Shown here piece after piece: positions 1-12,891 of a stretch of 64,000 nucleotides of DNA. The stretch is from contig JADDMT010000028.1 in the NCBI GenBank assembly GCA_021401465.1, forward strand, positions 270,336-334,335. Reading direction: 5' to 3'. Within the stretch, counting starts at the first letter, position 1, and each line of letters begins with the position of its first letter. The notes beneath the pieces were generated by a model, which saw nothing but the letters and a program-made list of their open reading frames with translations, searched no databases and had not been told where the DNA came from. Origin of the DNA: Teratosphaeria epicoccoides. Lineage: Eukaryota; Ascomycota; Dothideomycetes; Mycosphaerellales; Teratosphaeriaceae. The position numbers and the translations under genes were made by a program.

Positions 1-1317
1 AGGAGGTAGCGGTGGACCGACATCATCGCCATTGCTGTTCTTCGTGGCGCTAGGCTTTGGCGTGGTCTTCACAAATTTATGGTAAGCGAGTGCCCGACAG
101 AGGGAGCCTGACTTGCTCACCTGCTGACTCCTGATGAAAGGATCATCGTTGGGGTCAAGTATTGCTTCAGATACAACCGTAACCGGGCCGCGAGAGCGTT
201 CCACGAGAATGGCGATCCCATCGACATGGCGCAGATGCAGCGACCGCACAGGAGAAGAAGAGAGAAGAAACTCATGTCAATGGAGGAGGTCAACGAACGC
301 TTCCCGCTCACCAAGTACAAGATATGGGGAGCGTCGCGAGAGGCCGAGGGTTTGCCTGCGGTGGGCGGTGTCACTGCGCCGCCCAGTCGCGCCGTGAGTA
401 TGAAAGACGAGGAAGGCACGATCGGTACGAAGGATAACAGGACTTCGGCGGACACAACGGGACCAATAATGGCATTGGATCTCGCGCGGTACGACCACGC
501 GGACGCCACGGGAGGCGCAGAGACAAGGAGTACAGAGGCCAGGCCAGCGTCACCCGAGATCGTGGAGGCAAGCGCGAGTACGTCGAACTTGGAGAAGGTG
601 CCGGAGAAAGGAGTGCTGGAGCGTAGCGACACTGCACACACGATGTCAGATCTCGGCGCAGAGCATCAGAGTCACTCTGTGCCCACCATCGATGAGGATG
701 ACGAGGATGACCCAATCCGTACTGCCACCGCGCCCGAGATGCTCGCCGCACCTGGCGATGCATGTGCTATTTGTCTCGATACGCTCGAAGATGAGGATGA
801 CGTCCGAGGTCTGACCTGCGGGCACGCCTTTCACGGCGCATGTGTGGATCCATGGCTCACAGGTAGACGAGCCTGCTGTCCGCTCTGCAAGGCAGACTAC
901 TACGTACCAAAGCCGAGGCCAGAAGGAGAGGACGTACACCCGACTGGACGACGAGGAGCGGGTATGCGACTACCGCAGAATCCACCGAATGCCTGGTTGG
1001 CCAGCAGATCGAGGCTACTGGCCGAAACACGCTTCTTCCACTCAAACGCTGCTTCCAGACAAACGCCTGGTGGCGCTGTGCATGGCAATCCATTTGCATC
1101 ACGGAGCAGGTCGAACGTCAATACTGGGACAAATGACAACAGTAACAATGGGAGCGGCGGAGCACGGAGGTGGCTTCCAAACATGAATGCTGTGGGTGTG
1201 CCGAGATTTGGATGGAGAAATCGTCAGGACCGCAGCCAGTCTCAGCACGGTGTGGTGGAAGAAGTCGCTGCGCCAGGGACGTCACCAAGAGATCTGGAGG
1301 CCGGCACAAGGCGATAG
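1..1317 (+). CDS. Membrane-anchored RING-H2 E3 ubiquitin ligase (5' partial)
   Basis: The 5' end lies outside the window. The visible part reads from base 2 to 81, then an intron at 82-140 (GTAAGC donor, AAAG acceptor), then 141-1317. Joining the exons gives one hydrophobic segment (LLFFVALGFGVVF through LWIIVGVKYCF) followed by a basic stretch, so one membrane helix with a cytosolic tail. A RING-H2 finger starts near 763: CAIC, then TCGHAFHGAC, then CCPLCK, which supplies the C3H2C3 zinc ligands. The regions before and after the finger are low-complexity and probably disordered. By family this would be a ubiquitin ligase of an organelle or plasma membrane; substrate unknown. The intron is inferred from splice signals and the restored transmembrane frame. 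An internal ATG at 226 opens the same frame but would drop the membrane anchor. Confidence 0.8.
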
Positions 1318-3867
1318 GCGACAGAGCTGATTGGCACATTCGGAAGCCTCTTGGTTATCTGACGACTCTCCTTGCCCTTCAGCAGCACACTACGACATGC
1401 ACGATTTGAAGACCACAGCATTTCTACACACCTTGAAAGAGACTGTGTTTTCAGAGGACGTCGTCCTCTACGTCTCTACCACAGAATGGCGTACCAGCAG
1501 GCAGGCATGTTTCTCGTCTTGTTATATCAGGGCTTCCTCGGGTCTGGCTTGCATGGGCGTGCATGCCCGGGTGGCGACTTGATATGCGCGACGGAGGTCA
1601 ATGAAAAGGCGGTCGACAGACTCATGATAAGGTGAAGCCTGGCATCGAGCCGAGAACTTTTATGTACTCAATATGGATGTGGATACTTGGCTGCGCATTT
1701 CAGCGACTCGAGATTTGCATTGTATACTTTTAAGAACCAGAACGTACAGTCTTTCGAAGCCTCCTCTTAGGCCGTCACCCTTCCATCCCCAACATCTCCA
1801 CCTCCAACTACAACGCGATCACTCTGCAGAACCTCTCGAACTGTTCTATTTGCAGACTCGCCCGCTGCAATACTTTCCCGCCGCAATCTGCACGCGCGCC
1901 TGAAAGCCTCGTCGGACCTGACCAGTCACACCCAGCACAACGCCCTCAACTCCTGCAACCCATATGTATGCGAAGCTAACGCCCTGCGAGCCAAACTACC
2001 AGGCAGGCTTCCGCGCCGCCGGCAGCGTGCTGGATTTGCTGGGGCGTGCTGGCTAGTCAGGAGGTGTGTGGACGTGAGATCGACGATGGTGGTTGCGATG
2101 CAGGGTCAGCGATGCGCATGGGGTAGGCAGGCGAGATGGTGATTTGGGCCCTGCATGGGCGGTAGGAGGTGTAGAGAGAGGTGGCGCCGGGATGGGCGGG
2201 CTGTCTTGGCGTTCGTATGCCCGGTGGAGAGGAGTGTTGGTTAGGGTGGTGGTCAGGCAAACATATTGTCGCTTCCGTCGTTGCCCGACAGCCACTTCCA
2301 GCCCAGACCTGCACCCCTCTCGCCTCCTTCTACTCACTCGGACCCCCCAAATCTCGTCCCCGGCTACTCCGCTAACATCCTCCACCCAGGCCGCCTCCTC
2401 CCGCATGACCAGGGAGCGTTAACGACCCAGGGACCCAGCTATCCCCACCGAAGGATTCTGGATGCGCGGAGAAAGCGGAGAGCGTGGTGACGGCGATCCA
2501 TGTTCCGTTTGAGTGGGCCTTTGTCGAGCTTGGGGGGTGGAGGTCTTGTGGGACTGATGAGAGTGGGGAGAGGTGGCGGTGCTCGGAACGGACGAGGAAT
2601 GTGGCTTTGACGACTGCTCGCCAACGGTGAGAAATAGGTACAAGTGCGTGTTATGAATGATCCACGCTACCTGTCCCTCCACCTCAATGCTGAGGCATGA
2701 TCTTTCATCCGCCGATTCGGCACGACCACGCCACTCTCGCGCGCAGAGACCTCGCCATGCTGCTCTCCTTTAACGCTCTGGTCTGGAGCATGTGATATTA
2801 CCCGCTCTCGGTCTATGTCTATCAAGATATGCGGCGTGAATGATTCCGGTGCCATATTGACACTTATATCCCCCACGACTTCGTAAAAACATTGCTCGGC
2901 ATGATGGAAAAACAACGAAGACCAGATCGCCATGTTCATGCGTGTCCAGTGCTCCTCGAGCAGCGACATTGCCAAAACCAATACCGTACGATCTGTTGAT
3001 GTAAACAAGCTTGCCGTTCGACCTGATAAGGCTTCACGACCGAATCGAATGTCGCGACCGGCGCAGCAACAGAATCTTGTATGTAGGTAGGCACACCCGG
3101 GCTTCCCGCAGTCTTACAGCAGCAGCGAGGATAATGTTATTCTAGAACGAGGTCTTGGTTCGCGGGGGTCGTCGAGCTATTGTTGCGCAACACGACTGCG
3201 ATTGCCAGCGGATGACACTCCACGCACGCCAGAGAAGACGCTACATGTGTTTCCCAGCTACGGGCATAAATAGTCTTGAGCGTGGCCATATCAGAAACGA
3301 GATACTGCTGGTATGCAGTCTTCCTATCGGAGCAGAGCAGCTGATACTGTCATGAACTTGTGCGTGAAGTCTGAACGTGGACTGCATGCTACTGTTGTCG
3401 ATGACTCGATACGACTGCATGTCGGTATCACGGATAGCTCAGCGCAACTGCAAGCACGGACGAAAGTGACAATGGCGCTTCTGACCATGTCATCGCCGAG
3501 GCCGTGTCGTTTCCGTACATAATCTGCGGTTTGTCCGTTCTTGCATCTGTAAAATGGATCTGACCCGTTAGGCTACTGTGTTTGCGCGATCTGACCCGCA
3601 AGGGCCTTTAAGTGCTTGTGCTGGTCGGCGTAATTAAATGACATGCACAGCTGTAGAGTAGAGGCACCGCCGCATTGGATTTACCCGGGACTACGAGTTT
3701 GGAGATAGCTTTGCTGCGTTAGTAAAGTGATCATCTCGGACGGTGCTCAATTCTCGGTGGTTGATCACGATCTAGCGCGGCTATGAACGCTCGGTCGTCA
3801 ATATGCCGACCGAAGCGATTGCCCGGATTCATCTTCGCCGCAACATGACTCTGTGAGTTTTGACCGC
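1318..3867. other. 2.5-kb gene-poor interval
   Basis: Holds the 3' flanks of the RING gene and of VTA1, which converge here. Only short overlapping frames without recognisable domains occur. The best of them is a 113-codon minus-strand frame at 2667-3008, which I would not call a gene without transcript support. The stretch 2050-2640 is rich in CCACC/GGTGG low-complexity sequence. No tRNA or transposon was recognised. Confidence 0.5.
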
Positions 3868-5166
3868 TCACTCGGCGCCCAGACTCCTCAGAGCAATCCT
3901 CAGCTCCTTCACGGCCGTGTTGACGTCCTCGAAGTTCAGCGCCGAGATCGCCCATTTGGCATGCTTTTGCGCAGCCATGACGCTCTCGTCATCTGTCCTG
4001 TAGCCGCCGGCGGGCGGTATCGACGGTATAGGAAATGCTTGATGTACCGGGGGCACATTTAGTGGCGACGCGACCGCTGGGATCGGAGGCTGAGCGGGCG
4101 CATGTGGAACAGAAGGAGTTGCCGACGGAAGGCCGGGTGCGGGCGAGGAAGATCTGTGGTCTGGAGGCGGTCGCTGCGAGCGGTCCGAGCTTGGGATAGC
4201 GGGATCGAAAGCATGTGCTGGTGATGCTGTGGGCTGAGAGGGAGGCATGTAGAAAGAGTGAGCCGAGTCGATGGTGGATGGTGGAGGCTGATCCGTGAGG
4301 GCTGTAAGGTCTTGTTGTACGTCCACCATATGTTCGTCGTGTGATAGATTGGCATCATTTGCCGGCGCATCGGGTAATGTGGGGAAGTAGCCTCCGCCAA
4401 GTAACGCTGATCTGTCGGGGGCGATCTCAATGGGCGAGACATCGGGCTGCTGGCGTGTTGATGCTGCTGGAGGAGAAGAGACAGGAGGTATTGAGTCGGC
4501 TTGGACGACCGAGTGAGGCCCGGATGGCACCCCACTGTCCGGTGCACTTTCCACGGTCGGTGGCCTGTATGCTGCTGCACCATTCTGCTGCCTCTGCTCC
4601 AGCTCCCTTAACTCCTGCTCCAGCTCGTCGTCGTTCTCCCTCGCCGCGTGCTTGGGCTCTTGGACCGGCGGATTCGAGGCATTCGGATCTTGGCCAGCGT
4701 TGATGGCCTTGGCTATTCGCACTGCGTGGAACTTGGCGAACTTGCTCTTGGCTGCCGTCTCTGCGTCTAACGGACCCCAGACTGCCAGCAAGTCGAGAAA
4801 GGTGGCTGCTGCCTGGAACGTGTCTGCGGTCTGTTTGGTGGCGTTGTTCGTCTTCTGCGCGTCCTCGCCGCGCTCGAGTGTTTCCAGCGCGAACTGCTCG
4901 ATGTATGCCTTGGCTGCCACATCGTCTGAGATGGCATCGTTGGCCATGTTCTCGGCCTTGTAGGCCTCGACCTTGTCCATGAGCTCGACGGCATACTGTG
5001 CCACGTGATCGTCGGCAAGGTGGAGTTGGTTGTTGAGGATGTGCTGCAGGATGTAGTATTCGAGCCAGTACGTGACGATGGGCCGGAACCTGTGCAGCTG
5101 CTGGGCCCGCAATGCGAATCTCTTGATGTCGGGGGTGTTGAGCGGGGCGGGGAGGGCTTTGGCCAT
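3868..5166 (-). CDS. VTA1: Vta1/LIP5-like ESCRT-III regulator
   Basis: 432 residues, no intron. Vta1 binds the AAA ATPase Vps4 and stimulates disassembly of ESCRT-III at the multivesicular body. The N-terminal ~170 residues form the conserved tandem-MIT-like region (starts MAKALPAPLNTPDIKRF, then LHRFRPIVTYWLEYY and YIEQFALETLERG), including the WGPLD segment typical of the family. A long proline/serine-rich linker with an acidic-glutamine stretch follows. The last ~40 residues (from MAAQKHAKWAISALNFED to ALRSLGAE) match the C-terminal Vps4-binding/dimerisation helices. The start is the first ATG and gives the expected family N-terminus. It is divergent from the PDI-like gene with about 280 bp between starts. 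Length is normal for filamentous fungi. Confidence 0.93.
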   Translation of the reverse strand: MAKALPAPLNTPDIKRFALRAQQLHRFRPIVTYWLEYYILQHILNNQLHLADDHVAQYAVELMDKVEAYKAENMANDAISDDVAAKAYIEQFALETLERGEDAQKTNNATKQTADTFQAAATFLDLLAVWGPLDAETAAKSKFAKFHAVRIAKAINAGQDPNASNPPVQEPKHAARENDDELEQELRELEQRQQNGAAAYRPPTVESAPDSGVPSGPHSVVQADSIPPVSSPPAASTRQQPDVSPIEIAPDRSALLGGGYFPTLPDAPANDANLSHDEHMVDVQQDLTALTDQPPPSTIDSAHSFYMPPSQPTASPAHAFDPAIPSSDRSQRPPPDHRSSSPAPGLPSATPSVPHAPAQPPIPAVASPLNVPPVHQAFPIPSIPPAGGYRTDDESVMAAQKHAKWAISALNFEDVNTAVKELRIALRSLGAE

Positions 5167-5448
5167 GCTGTCCCGCCCTCACGAGTACGCGGATGCCTGA
5201 CTTGGGATGTCAATAATGGCAATTGGAAAGTGGGGTGGGTCCATCACATGGCAGTAGTAGGAAGGAGGAAGTAACTGGTGGGGCCGTGGGTTTCGGGACG
5301 GAGGACGCTAAGCATGTGCCTGCCCTGCCTTCCTCGAAAAAAGAACAACTTGCCAATATGTCACGGTGTATGTACATAGGTTGAGCATGCCCTGCCCGGT
5401 CCTGATTCGTTCCTTCCTCCTGTCCCGACCACAAGAATATAGAAGTTC

Positions 5449-7190
5449 ATGGAAGGCACGACCGGCAAGATGCACACCGCTCTTACTCTGGCCGCATCGC
5501 TCCTTCTCCTTCCGTCCGCTCTTGCCGCGGGCCTGTACTCCAAAGACTCGGGCGTGTTGAACATTGACCAACGCACCTACCGTACACTGATCGAACGGGC
5601 CAATCACACGTCCATCGTCGAGTTCTACGCGCCCTGGTGTGGCCACTGCAAGGCGCTGCAACCACACTATGAGAGGGTATGCATCCCCTTCAATTCATTA
5701 CCCGATGATATTCATTGATCCATCAATCCCTGCAGGCAGCCAAGCAACTCCACGGTCTGGCCCAAGTCGCCGCGGTCAACTGCGATGCCGAGGAGAACAA
5801 AGCCTTCTGCGGCCAGATGGGCGTGCAAGGCTTCCCCACCCTCAAGATCGTCAAGCCCGCTCGCGTCAAGGATGGCAAGAAAGGCAGGCCGATGCTGGAA
5901 GACTACCAGGGCCCAAGAGAGGCCAAGGCCATTGTCAACGCCGTCATCGAGAAAATCCCAAATCACGTGAAGCGACTCAAAGACTCGGACTATCAATCGT
6001 GGCTGGAGGAGCACGCGGGCCCCAAGGCCATCCTGTTCAGCAACAAGGCCTCCGTCAGCGCTCTTCTCAAGGCCATTGCCGTCGACTTCTTAGGCGCCAT
6101 CGACATTGCGCAGATCAGGGACAAGGAGACTGCTGCTGTGGCGAACTTCAACATCGAGAAATTTCCCACCCTACTCCTCCTGCCCGGGCTAGGCAGGGAC
6201 CCGATCCCATATACAGACGACATGAAAAAAGACAACATGCTCGCCTTCCTGTCGCAAGCTGCCCCGCCCAATCCGGCTCCCGAAGCATCATCTCCCAAGA
6301 AGCCCAAGGCATCGTCGACCAAGAAAGACAAGGCTAAGGCGAGTAAAGCCAAGAGCGACTCTAGCAAGGCCTCCACCTCACACGCTCCCGCAGAGGCCAA
6401 GACGGACAAGGCCTCGCAGACCGACGAGAAGCTTGAAGACTCGAGTCCACCCACCGAATCACCTGGACCGCACGTCGACGAGCTCGCCCAGAAGCCCATC
6501 ACCGTGCCGGACCTTGCACCGCCACTTACACTGCTGAACGAGCATCTCACTTTACAGCGGAAGTGCCTAAACTCGAAAGCAGGCACCTGCATTCTTGCGC
6601 TTCCCCCCGACCCGTCCACAGACAACGTCTTGACCGCCATCAGCGGCTTGCAACAGATCCATCACAAGCACGACAAGAGCGGCCGCAATCTCTTTCCCTT
6701 CTACCAGGTCGACCCGTCCGTCACCCAGACCGCTGAGCTCCGTTCCACTCTCAAGCTTGGTGACGACGTCGAGGTCATCGCCGTCAACGGCAAACGCGGA
6801 TGGGTCCGCCACTTCTCGGGTCCCTCATTCGAGCAGTCAGCACTTGAAGACTGGATCGACGCGATCCGCATGGGTGACTTACCAAAGCAACCACTGCCAG
6901 ATAGCCTGATCGTGCCAGCGGATAGCCTCCCAGCCGAACCAAAGCCCGCGAATCTGGACTTTGAGGACTACGAGGATCCGAAGAAGCTGAAGGAGTCCTT
7001 GAAGGCGAACTTGCCGGAGGGCTTGCAGTTGGAGATGGAGGAGATGGATGATGAGCTCTTTGCGAGCCTCGTCGATCACGCGAAGAAGCGTGCGGCGCGG
7101 CTAGAGAAAAAGACGGCGGCGGAGGAGGCTCAAGGTGGAGATGTGAAGGAGGAGGACGGACCGGATGAAGGAGCGCATGATGAGCTGTGA
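5449..7190 (+). CDS. ER thioredoxin-fold protein disulfide isomerase with HDEL tail
   Basis: Two exons: 5449-5676 and 5736-7190, split by an intron with GTATGC donor and CTGCAG acceptor, phase 0; about 560 residues. Residues 1-27 are a signal peptide. The single obvious active site is WCGHC at residues 63-67, in a thioredoxin domain that continues through [13 protein letters not shown] and the cis-proline loop GFPTLKI. A second thioredoxin-like region without CxxC follows, then a Lys/Ser/Ala-rich linker and an acidic C-terminal region. The last four residues are HDEL, the ER-retrieval signal. It resembles fungal Mpd1/ERp38-type oxidoreductases that form disulfides in secretory cargo. A second Met at residue 8 directly before the hydrophobic core could also be the start. 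Confidence 0.92.
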
Positions 7191-7575
7191 GTGGTAGCCA
7201 TGTTGGTCGGTAGCCGAATTTGCATGACTGTTCATCAAGTGCTCATCTATCCTCCCGACATTGATGCTGCTTTCCGCTCCGACGGCTTTTTCAATAATGT
7301 AACGGAAGGGTGCTGGCTCCGACAGCCGCATCCCCGTGAACGTGAACGTGACGGTGCCGATATGATCACGAACAGCCGGCCCCACACTCTCGCGGCGCCG
7401 TGGACAGGTTCGGCTTACAAAGGTACTGCGCGCGGGGACTCCCAAAATGGTATTTCCTTCAACATTTCGGAAACTCTAAAGCGTCGCCCTCAAGCTCTGT
7501 GCCCTCGCGAGCCAGTCGATCATGTACAACATGCACCTTACCTCTTCTCTACCACCACCACCATCATCATCATCA

Positions 7576-9551
7576 TCACCACCACCTCCGCCCGCCCCCC
7601 ACCCCCCAACCTTCCAGACTCTGCGAACTCGGCTCCAAGCCAGAAAGACTCTCCTCCTCCTCACTCACCTCCTCCGTCGGCGCCCCCGACTCCGCCTCCT
7701 CCTCCCTCTTCGCGCCGCCGCCCGCGGCGTCCACCTGGAGCGACGGCCGGGACGGCGGCTGCGGGTTCGAGAACGACGCGTGCGAGGGCCTGTAGCGGCG
7801 CTCGTGGTCCCGCGGGGTTTCGGGCCTGCCCCAGCCGCCGCTTTCGATCAGCGGCGACACGCGGCCCTGGCGGCTTTCGGACGAGTCGTCGCGGATGAAG
7901 CCGCGTCGTTGCAGTTGTTGGTATGCTTGGCTTTGGTCGAAGTAGTCGACTAGTTGGGCGTTTACGCGGGAAGTGGTGTTGTTGTTGTATGCTGGTGCGG
8001 GTGGGCTGTCCAAGGCGCTGGGGTCGGGGTCGAGTGGTCTGTGTTGTTGGTAGAGACTCGTGTCTGCCGAGTCGGGTCGCTGGTGTGGACTTTTGTATGC
8101 GGAGTCTGGTGACGAGAGCACGGTCGATGTCGCTGGACTTTTCATGTCGAATGTCGTTGCTGGGCCGGACTGCACCTCGAACGGAGTCCTCTGCTGACCG
8201 CGACCGTGGTTGTACTGCACCGCACTTTTGGGGTCGTCGACCGACATCGTGTCGGGCTGTCGAGCGTTCAGGCTGATGAACTCTTGTTTGGCTGGCCGGG
8301 TCTTCGAACGCACATACTCCCCCCACGCGGTCACCAGCGTCGGACGAGCCAGAATGAAAAACACCTGGAAGCCAGTCATTGATAGGAGCAGGAGGACGGC
8401 AGTGACTGTCGCTTCGTTGACGAGCAGATTGTCGATTAGACTGACACAGGCCGAGGGGCCCTCGCCGGCCTGTGCGTGCAGCGCCAAGCATGCCAGCCAC
8501 GGCTCGACCTTGGTCCAGTTCTGAAGAAGAGTGTGCTGCTCGCCGTCCATGTAGATGAAGACTGTCGAGAAGAACACGACATCGGCCAGAATGATGAATA
8601 CGATGCAAATGCCTCGCCACTGGAGCCACAGCACCTTCTTCAACCGTTGGAAGACGGCCCTTGCCGTTTGGCCTCGCACGCTGCTTTGGTGGGACGGGAG
8701 CCCAGATTCCGATGCGACCGTCGATGAATGCGATTCGTCGGCCCAAAGGTGTTTGAGATAGACGTGGGTGCAATAGCTCAGCGTCACCAGTTGCACCAGA
8801 CCCGTGGCGCCTGCCAAACCCAACAGAGGACCCCAGAAATCGGCTATCGAGTTCGGATGATTGACGTGACATGCTTGGCCAAACCGGAAAGATACCCCGG
8901 TCGTCGTCATCGTGGCCACGAACAGAGCCGCTGGTATTCCCCAACCGAGCGCCTGGGAGGCGTAAAAGATTCTTCGCCCTGGCACAATGTCGAAGCAGAT
9001 CTGCAGATTCATCGCCAGAGCCCTGATGAAGACCCAGACGATGGCGCTCAGGCCACCCGCCACAATAAATGCTCCACTGAATGCGCATTCTGTCGACGAG
9101 TACATGTCGTTCGGAGTGATTTCATTATGACACTCGTCCGGGTCGGCGGCCAGAGGTATCGTGAAGCCAAGCGCGATGAAAGCCACGCTTATGATGACAC
9201 ATGTCGAGAGATAGTGACTTCGTGTTTGATGGACCGGGAGGAAGTAATATGATACGAGCAAGAACATCAACAGTATAATGCCAGCGACGTTCAGCCATCC
9301 AGCGATCGTTGAACATGTCGAGAAACTGTCGCGATAGATCCAGTCCGTTACGGGACATGGCAGGCAGCACGTTGGATCGCCTGGGAGTTCTGATATAGGC
9401 GCGCAGAAGCGACCTGCTATGTCTGCCTTGCTGTTAGCTGGAGCCTCTCAGACCACATGCAGGAGTCCGTACATCCACCTTCTTGTGGGAAAAACGATGC
9501 GTCCATGAAAGGCGCAAGGCAAGCACCAGTATAGTCCGTTCCATTACCCAT
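7576..9551 (-). CDS. Fungal Frizzled/Smoothened-like seven-helix receptor
   Basis: Exon 1 is 9551-9473 and exon 2 is 9416-7576, with a 56-bp intron (GTACGG donor, GCTAAC branch, CATAG acceptor). The joined N-terminus (MGNGTDYTGACLAPF, then GRFCAP, CCLPCPVTDW) is the short cysteine-rich ectodomain of fungal Frizzled-like receptors. Seven hydrophobic helices follow, including WLNVAGIILLMFLLVSYYFLP and the ECAF and ACHVNHPNS loops. A ~200-residue cytosolic tail rich in Ser, Pro and Asp completes the protein. The true Wnt-binding cysteine domain of animals is absent, as in other fungal members. Ligand and partners are unknown for this family. The start at 9551 is chosen because family members begin with the same NGT-Y-TG-C block; the open frame itself reaches 9731. 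Confidence 0.88.
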
Positions 9552-11616
9552 GATGAGATGATATTCCCGACTTTGCGCTTCGTGGCGGCAGGTGCGGGAA
9601 GACCGTGGCTGCGAAGCCGATCCCTCTCCTAAGATGCGCCAGTGATAATGCCTGATGCAGCGAGAATGACTTCTACATGAACCGTGGTTGTTGAGTGCCA
9701 GCCCATGCGCCGAGGTTGAACAATTGCGCAATCAATGCTTAGGAGAGCTTGACAGCCTGCTGACAAGGCGATGATGTCCTAGACGCTGCGGATTCGAGTG
9801 CCGCTGGCTGTGTCGCCAAGGCTTTGTCTGCTTTCGCGGCGAAGATTGAGGGAAAGAAGTTTTGATGTCAAGCGCGTGGGACCGGTGGCGGGCGGGCGAA
9901 GGCAAAAGCAGAACACCACTGGTATGGTACAGATTTGTGCCTCTTGCGAAAGCAGCTGCATCTTTGCCCACCTTAGCCCGTGGGCAGATTGTCCAGTGGT
10001 GGATGGAAGACGGCAGCGGAATTGTGCACAGGCAGGGCGGTTGCGCCGGGGTTTGGACCAACGCTTTGGCGTACATCGATCTTCTGGCCGCGCACTGGCC
10101 GAGCCAGGCCCGAGGTTGCTTACGGAAGGGGAAGGAGAGGTGAGCACATATTCAGCTGCGGACGAGGGTGCCACAAAACCGTGACGGCTGTGCCGTGAGT
10201 GGACCCCCTTCAGAGCTGCTGGATTCGTGCGTGAGAAGGATCCCGCCCTCGGCCAGTGACTGTGCGTGCCATGTGCCGAATGCTTGGCGTCGTGAAGAGC
10301 CGCAGCCGCTGTTGTCCAGCCCTGCAGGTACGATGTCCGGTCTGTGGCTGCGCGTGCGAGATGATTCGTCGCAGCCTTCCGCTACGTAATCGCTGCCGGA
10401 TGCAGGGATGCCGAATGCGACAGTCAGCGGGCTGCACACCTGGCATTGTGTGGCCACCACTGGCAGCCACTGACCACTGCGATCACGGGTCTTGTGCGGT
10501 GCGGGTGATGCAATGACGACGGCGCAGCTTCAGTGATGCTGTCGTGTCGGAGGACGATGCAATAAGGCTGATCTGTCGCGCTTTGTTTGGGATGTACCAT
10601 GTCATCCTACATGACCTCGTGAGGTAGTGAGAAAACATGGAGGAGACACAGACCGTCAAGGCGTTCATTCGCGCCCGTTAGGTAATCTCACCAGAGCAGC
10701 CCGCACGCCAGCGCGTCAAATGCTGCCTGTAATTTGGCAATGCAACGCGTCTATGGAAACGCCTCCCCGACCATCCACACGCCGTTGGCCCCCCGTTACC
10801 AAGGACGGCGCCTTCAGGTTTGCGGGCGTCATCTCTCTAGCCGCCGCGACACCACAACGCCAACGGAATCGAGCAGCTCGAAACGGCTTCATGTCGCCAT
10901 CGAGATTTTGGCAATGAGATCTTCAGACGCAGCGACCCCGAAAGCTTAGGCCCAGTGCTGGAAGTTGCGACGGTGGGTGCTGTACTGTTGTCTATTGTGG
11001 AGCCTGCAACGAGGAGGTCAAGATCGGAGTGGAAGTTTCAAGTGCGCAAGGCGTGTTGGATAGGAGGACACGCGATGCGTAGAGTTACACATATACTACG
11101 AAGCTTTCCACTCACGGCGAAATGATCACGGAGGCAGTGACGTTGATCAACACATCTCGACATCGGTTCGTACCCAGACGAACTTTCTCCAATACTGCTT
11201 TTCAGGTTCCCAGACCGCAGCTTACTTCGTATGGGAACGAGCAGGACGCACATGAACTTTGCTCGATCGCAGAACAGGGCGGTCAGCAGTCGTCGAGCTG
11301 GCACAAAGGCTGTACATATTTTCGCCAATACCGAGAATTTTGGATGCCCTCCCACCACGACAGGAGACGGCGCATGTCGATGCCTTGGTTCGGTTTCTTT
11401 GCATGTACACATCATGTCCAGACTGCTTGGAAGGCGTGGGATGCTCCAAGGTCGGAGTGTTCGAAGGCGATGATGCTTTTGAATGCTCGAGGCGCCAGTG
11501 CCGGTAGCCGAGCGACATGGGGACCAGCTGTGCGGCCCGCCTCAATTCGGCTGACGAGAGTAAAAGGCCTTTGAAGATGATATGTTTGTGGTTAAAGGCC
11601 GAGAACCATCTTGAGG
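9552..11616. other. 2-kb intergenic interval
   Basis: Promoter side of the receptor gene and 3' side of the DUF202 gene. Several overlapping open frames of 60-150 codons occur on both strands, but none has a domain, signal peptide or plausible splice structure. No RNA gene or repeat was recognised. Confidence 0.45.
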
Positions 11617-12320
11617 TCAATCTGTCGTCTTGTAGATGTCAATCCCAACATGAACGGCAAATGTAGCCAGAAGCAGCTGCGCATCCGCCTTGATCAGCAA
11701 AAGCACACCAAAATCGTTGGCAAGCCAGTGACCGCCTACAGTAAGCATGAAGATACTCGTGACCAGCACTTCCCATCCCCCGGCATGTACCTTGCCAAGC
11801 GACATAGCCTTCTGCTGCCGGTAGAACCTGACGGTGCCCAGCAGAACCACGAATATGGCCGACCCTTGGAACAGGCACGCAATGGGATTGCTCAGCAGGA
11901 GGTAGCCAAAGACCACGCCTGGGCTGGCTCCATGCTGGAGACGGTAGAGCTGGGATATGACGATGCCGAGCATCGACAGCGCCGCTGATGTTCTGTAGTA
12001 GCCGAGGTAGGTACGTTCGTTGGCTGTGTCGCGGTCAGAAAGAGGCTCTTTGGGGCCACGAGGGTGGAGTTGAATGGACCGAGGTGATCCCGACATTCAT
12101 CATGAGGCACAGAAATCCTGATGTGATGCCGCCACCAACGGGGAACAGGGTAGCCTGGACTGATAACCCGAGACGCTCTCCGTGTCTCCTCGCGCGATGG
12201 GATGCCCTGCAATTCAGTCGCCTCCCTCTCAGCATCGGGTTCGGTCTCGACGCCATCGCTTACCGTATGTGCGGGCTCTGGCTCCGGTACAGGTTCTTCA
12301 GATACAGTTGCGGGCGACAT
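11617..12320 (-). CDS. DUF202-domain integral membrane protein
   Basis: Two exons: 12320-12080 and 12023-11617, joined over a 56-bp intron (GTCCAT donor, CTGAC branch, ACAG acceptor), giving 215 residues. Splicing restores the family motif RDHLANERTYLGYYRTS across the junction. Neither exon alone contains it, which is the main evidence for the intron. The N-terminal ~60 residues are acidic and proline-rich. The DUF202 core has three membrane segments: LSMLGIVISQLYRL, ACLFQGSAIFVVLLGTV and the C-terminal LLLIKADAQLLLATFAVHVG. DUF202 proteins are small membrane proteins, in yeasts related to the Vtc1 fold; no activity is established for this filamentous-fungal subgroup. It lies head-to-tail with the zinc transporter. 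Confidence 0.85.
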
Positions 12321-12891
12321 GCTTTGGATGCAATGCCTCTCGAACGGACCGGCGGGAACGGGAATATGATGTGGAAGAAGTCGCAGCCAGAGAAGTCCTG
12401 GACGTGCGCGCTCGATTTGGCGATTGCGTGATCGCCGCCCATCTTATTTCACATGCAGCCCGTTTTCGAATCCTTCCAGGCCGTCAGTGACGATTATTGT
12501 GGTTCCGTTCCCATGGTATTCTCATTGACCCATACACAGCCACCTGGTGCAATAGGGGTCCATCAGGCATTACGAGAACGCAACGAATTTTGTCCTGGGT
12601 CTCAGGCGCCAGAACCGGCCCACAAATTTCCCGGCAGCCACGCTCGGCTGGTGCCTGTTGCAGATTTGCTGAGTGGCACGGCTACTGATAGCATGACAGT
12701 ATAGAGTACCATAAACTGAAGACTTTTAGCGACTCATCTATCGATACAGCTATCTCGTACAAGTTGCAAGCTATTATCACGTCCCAAATTCTTCTTGACC
12801 CGATCACTAACTCCCCGAACACCATGCGTCGAGCCTTTCTCGTCATCGGCTCTTTCAATCAAACGGCATCTTTGATACGTGTAGAAAAGAA
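12321..12891. other. Intergenic region, promoter of the DUF202 gene
   Basis: 571 bp between two minus-strand genes. No coding frame or repeat is supported. Confidence 0.5.

Noticed and set aside
2667..3008. 113-codon minus-strand frame
   Set aside because: Reads somewhat protein-like but shows no family, signal peptide or splice context; not enough to call a gene.
7522..7953. Plus-strand frames over the 3' part of the receptor gene
   Set aside because: Antisense shadows of the receptor's GC-rich tail; no conserved content.
9798..10184. 128-codon plus-strand frame in the receptor promoter region
   Set aside because: Several overlapping frames of similar length exist here on both strands, with random-looking composition.
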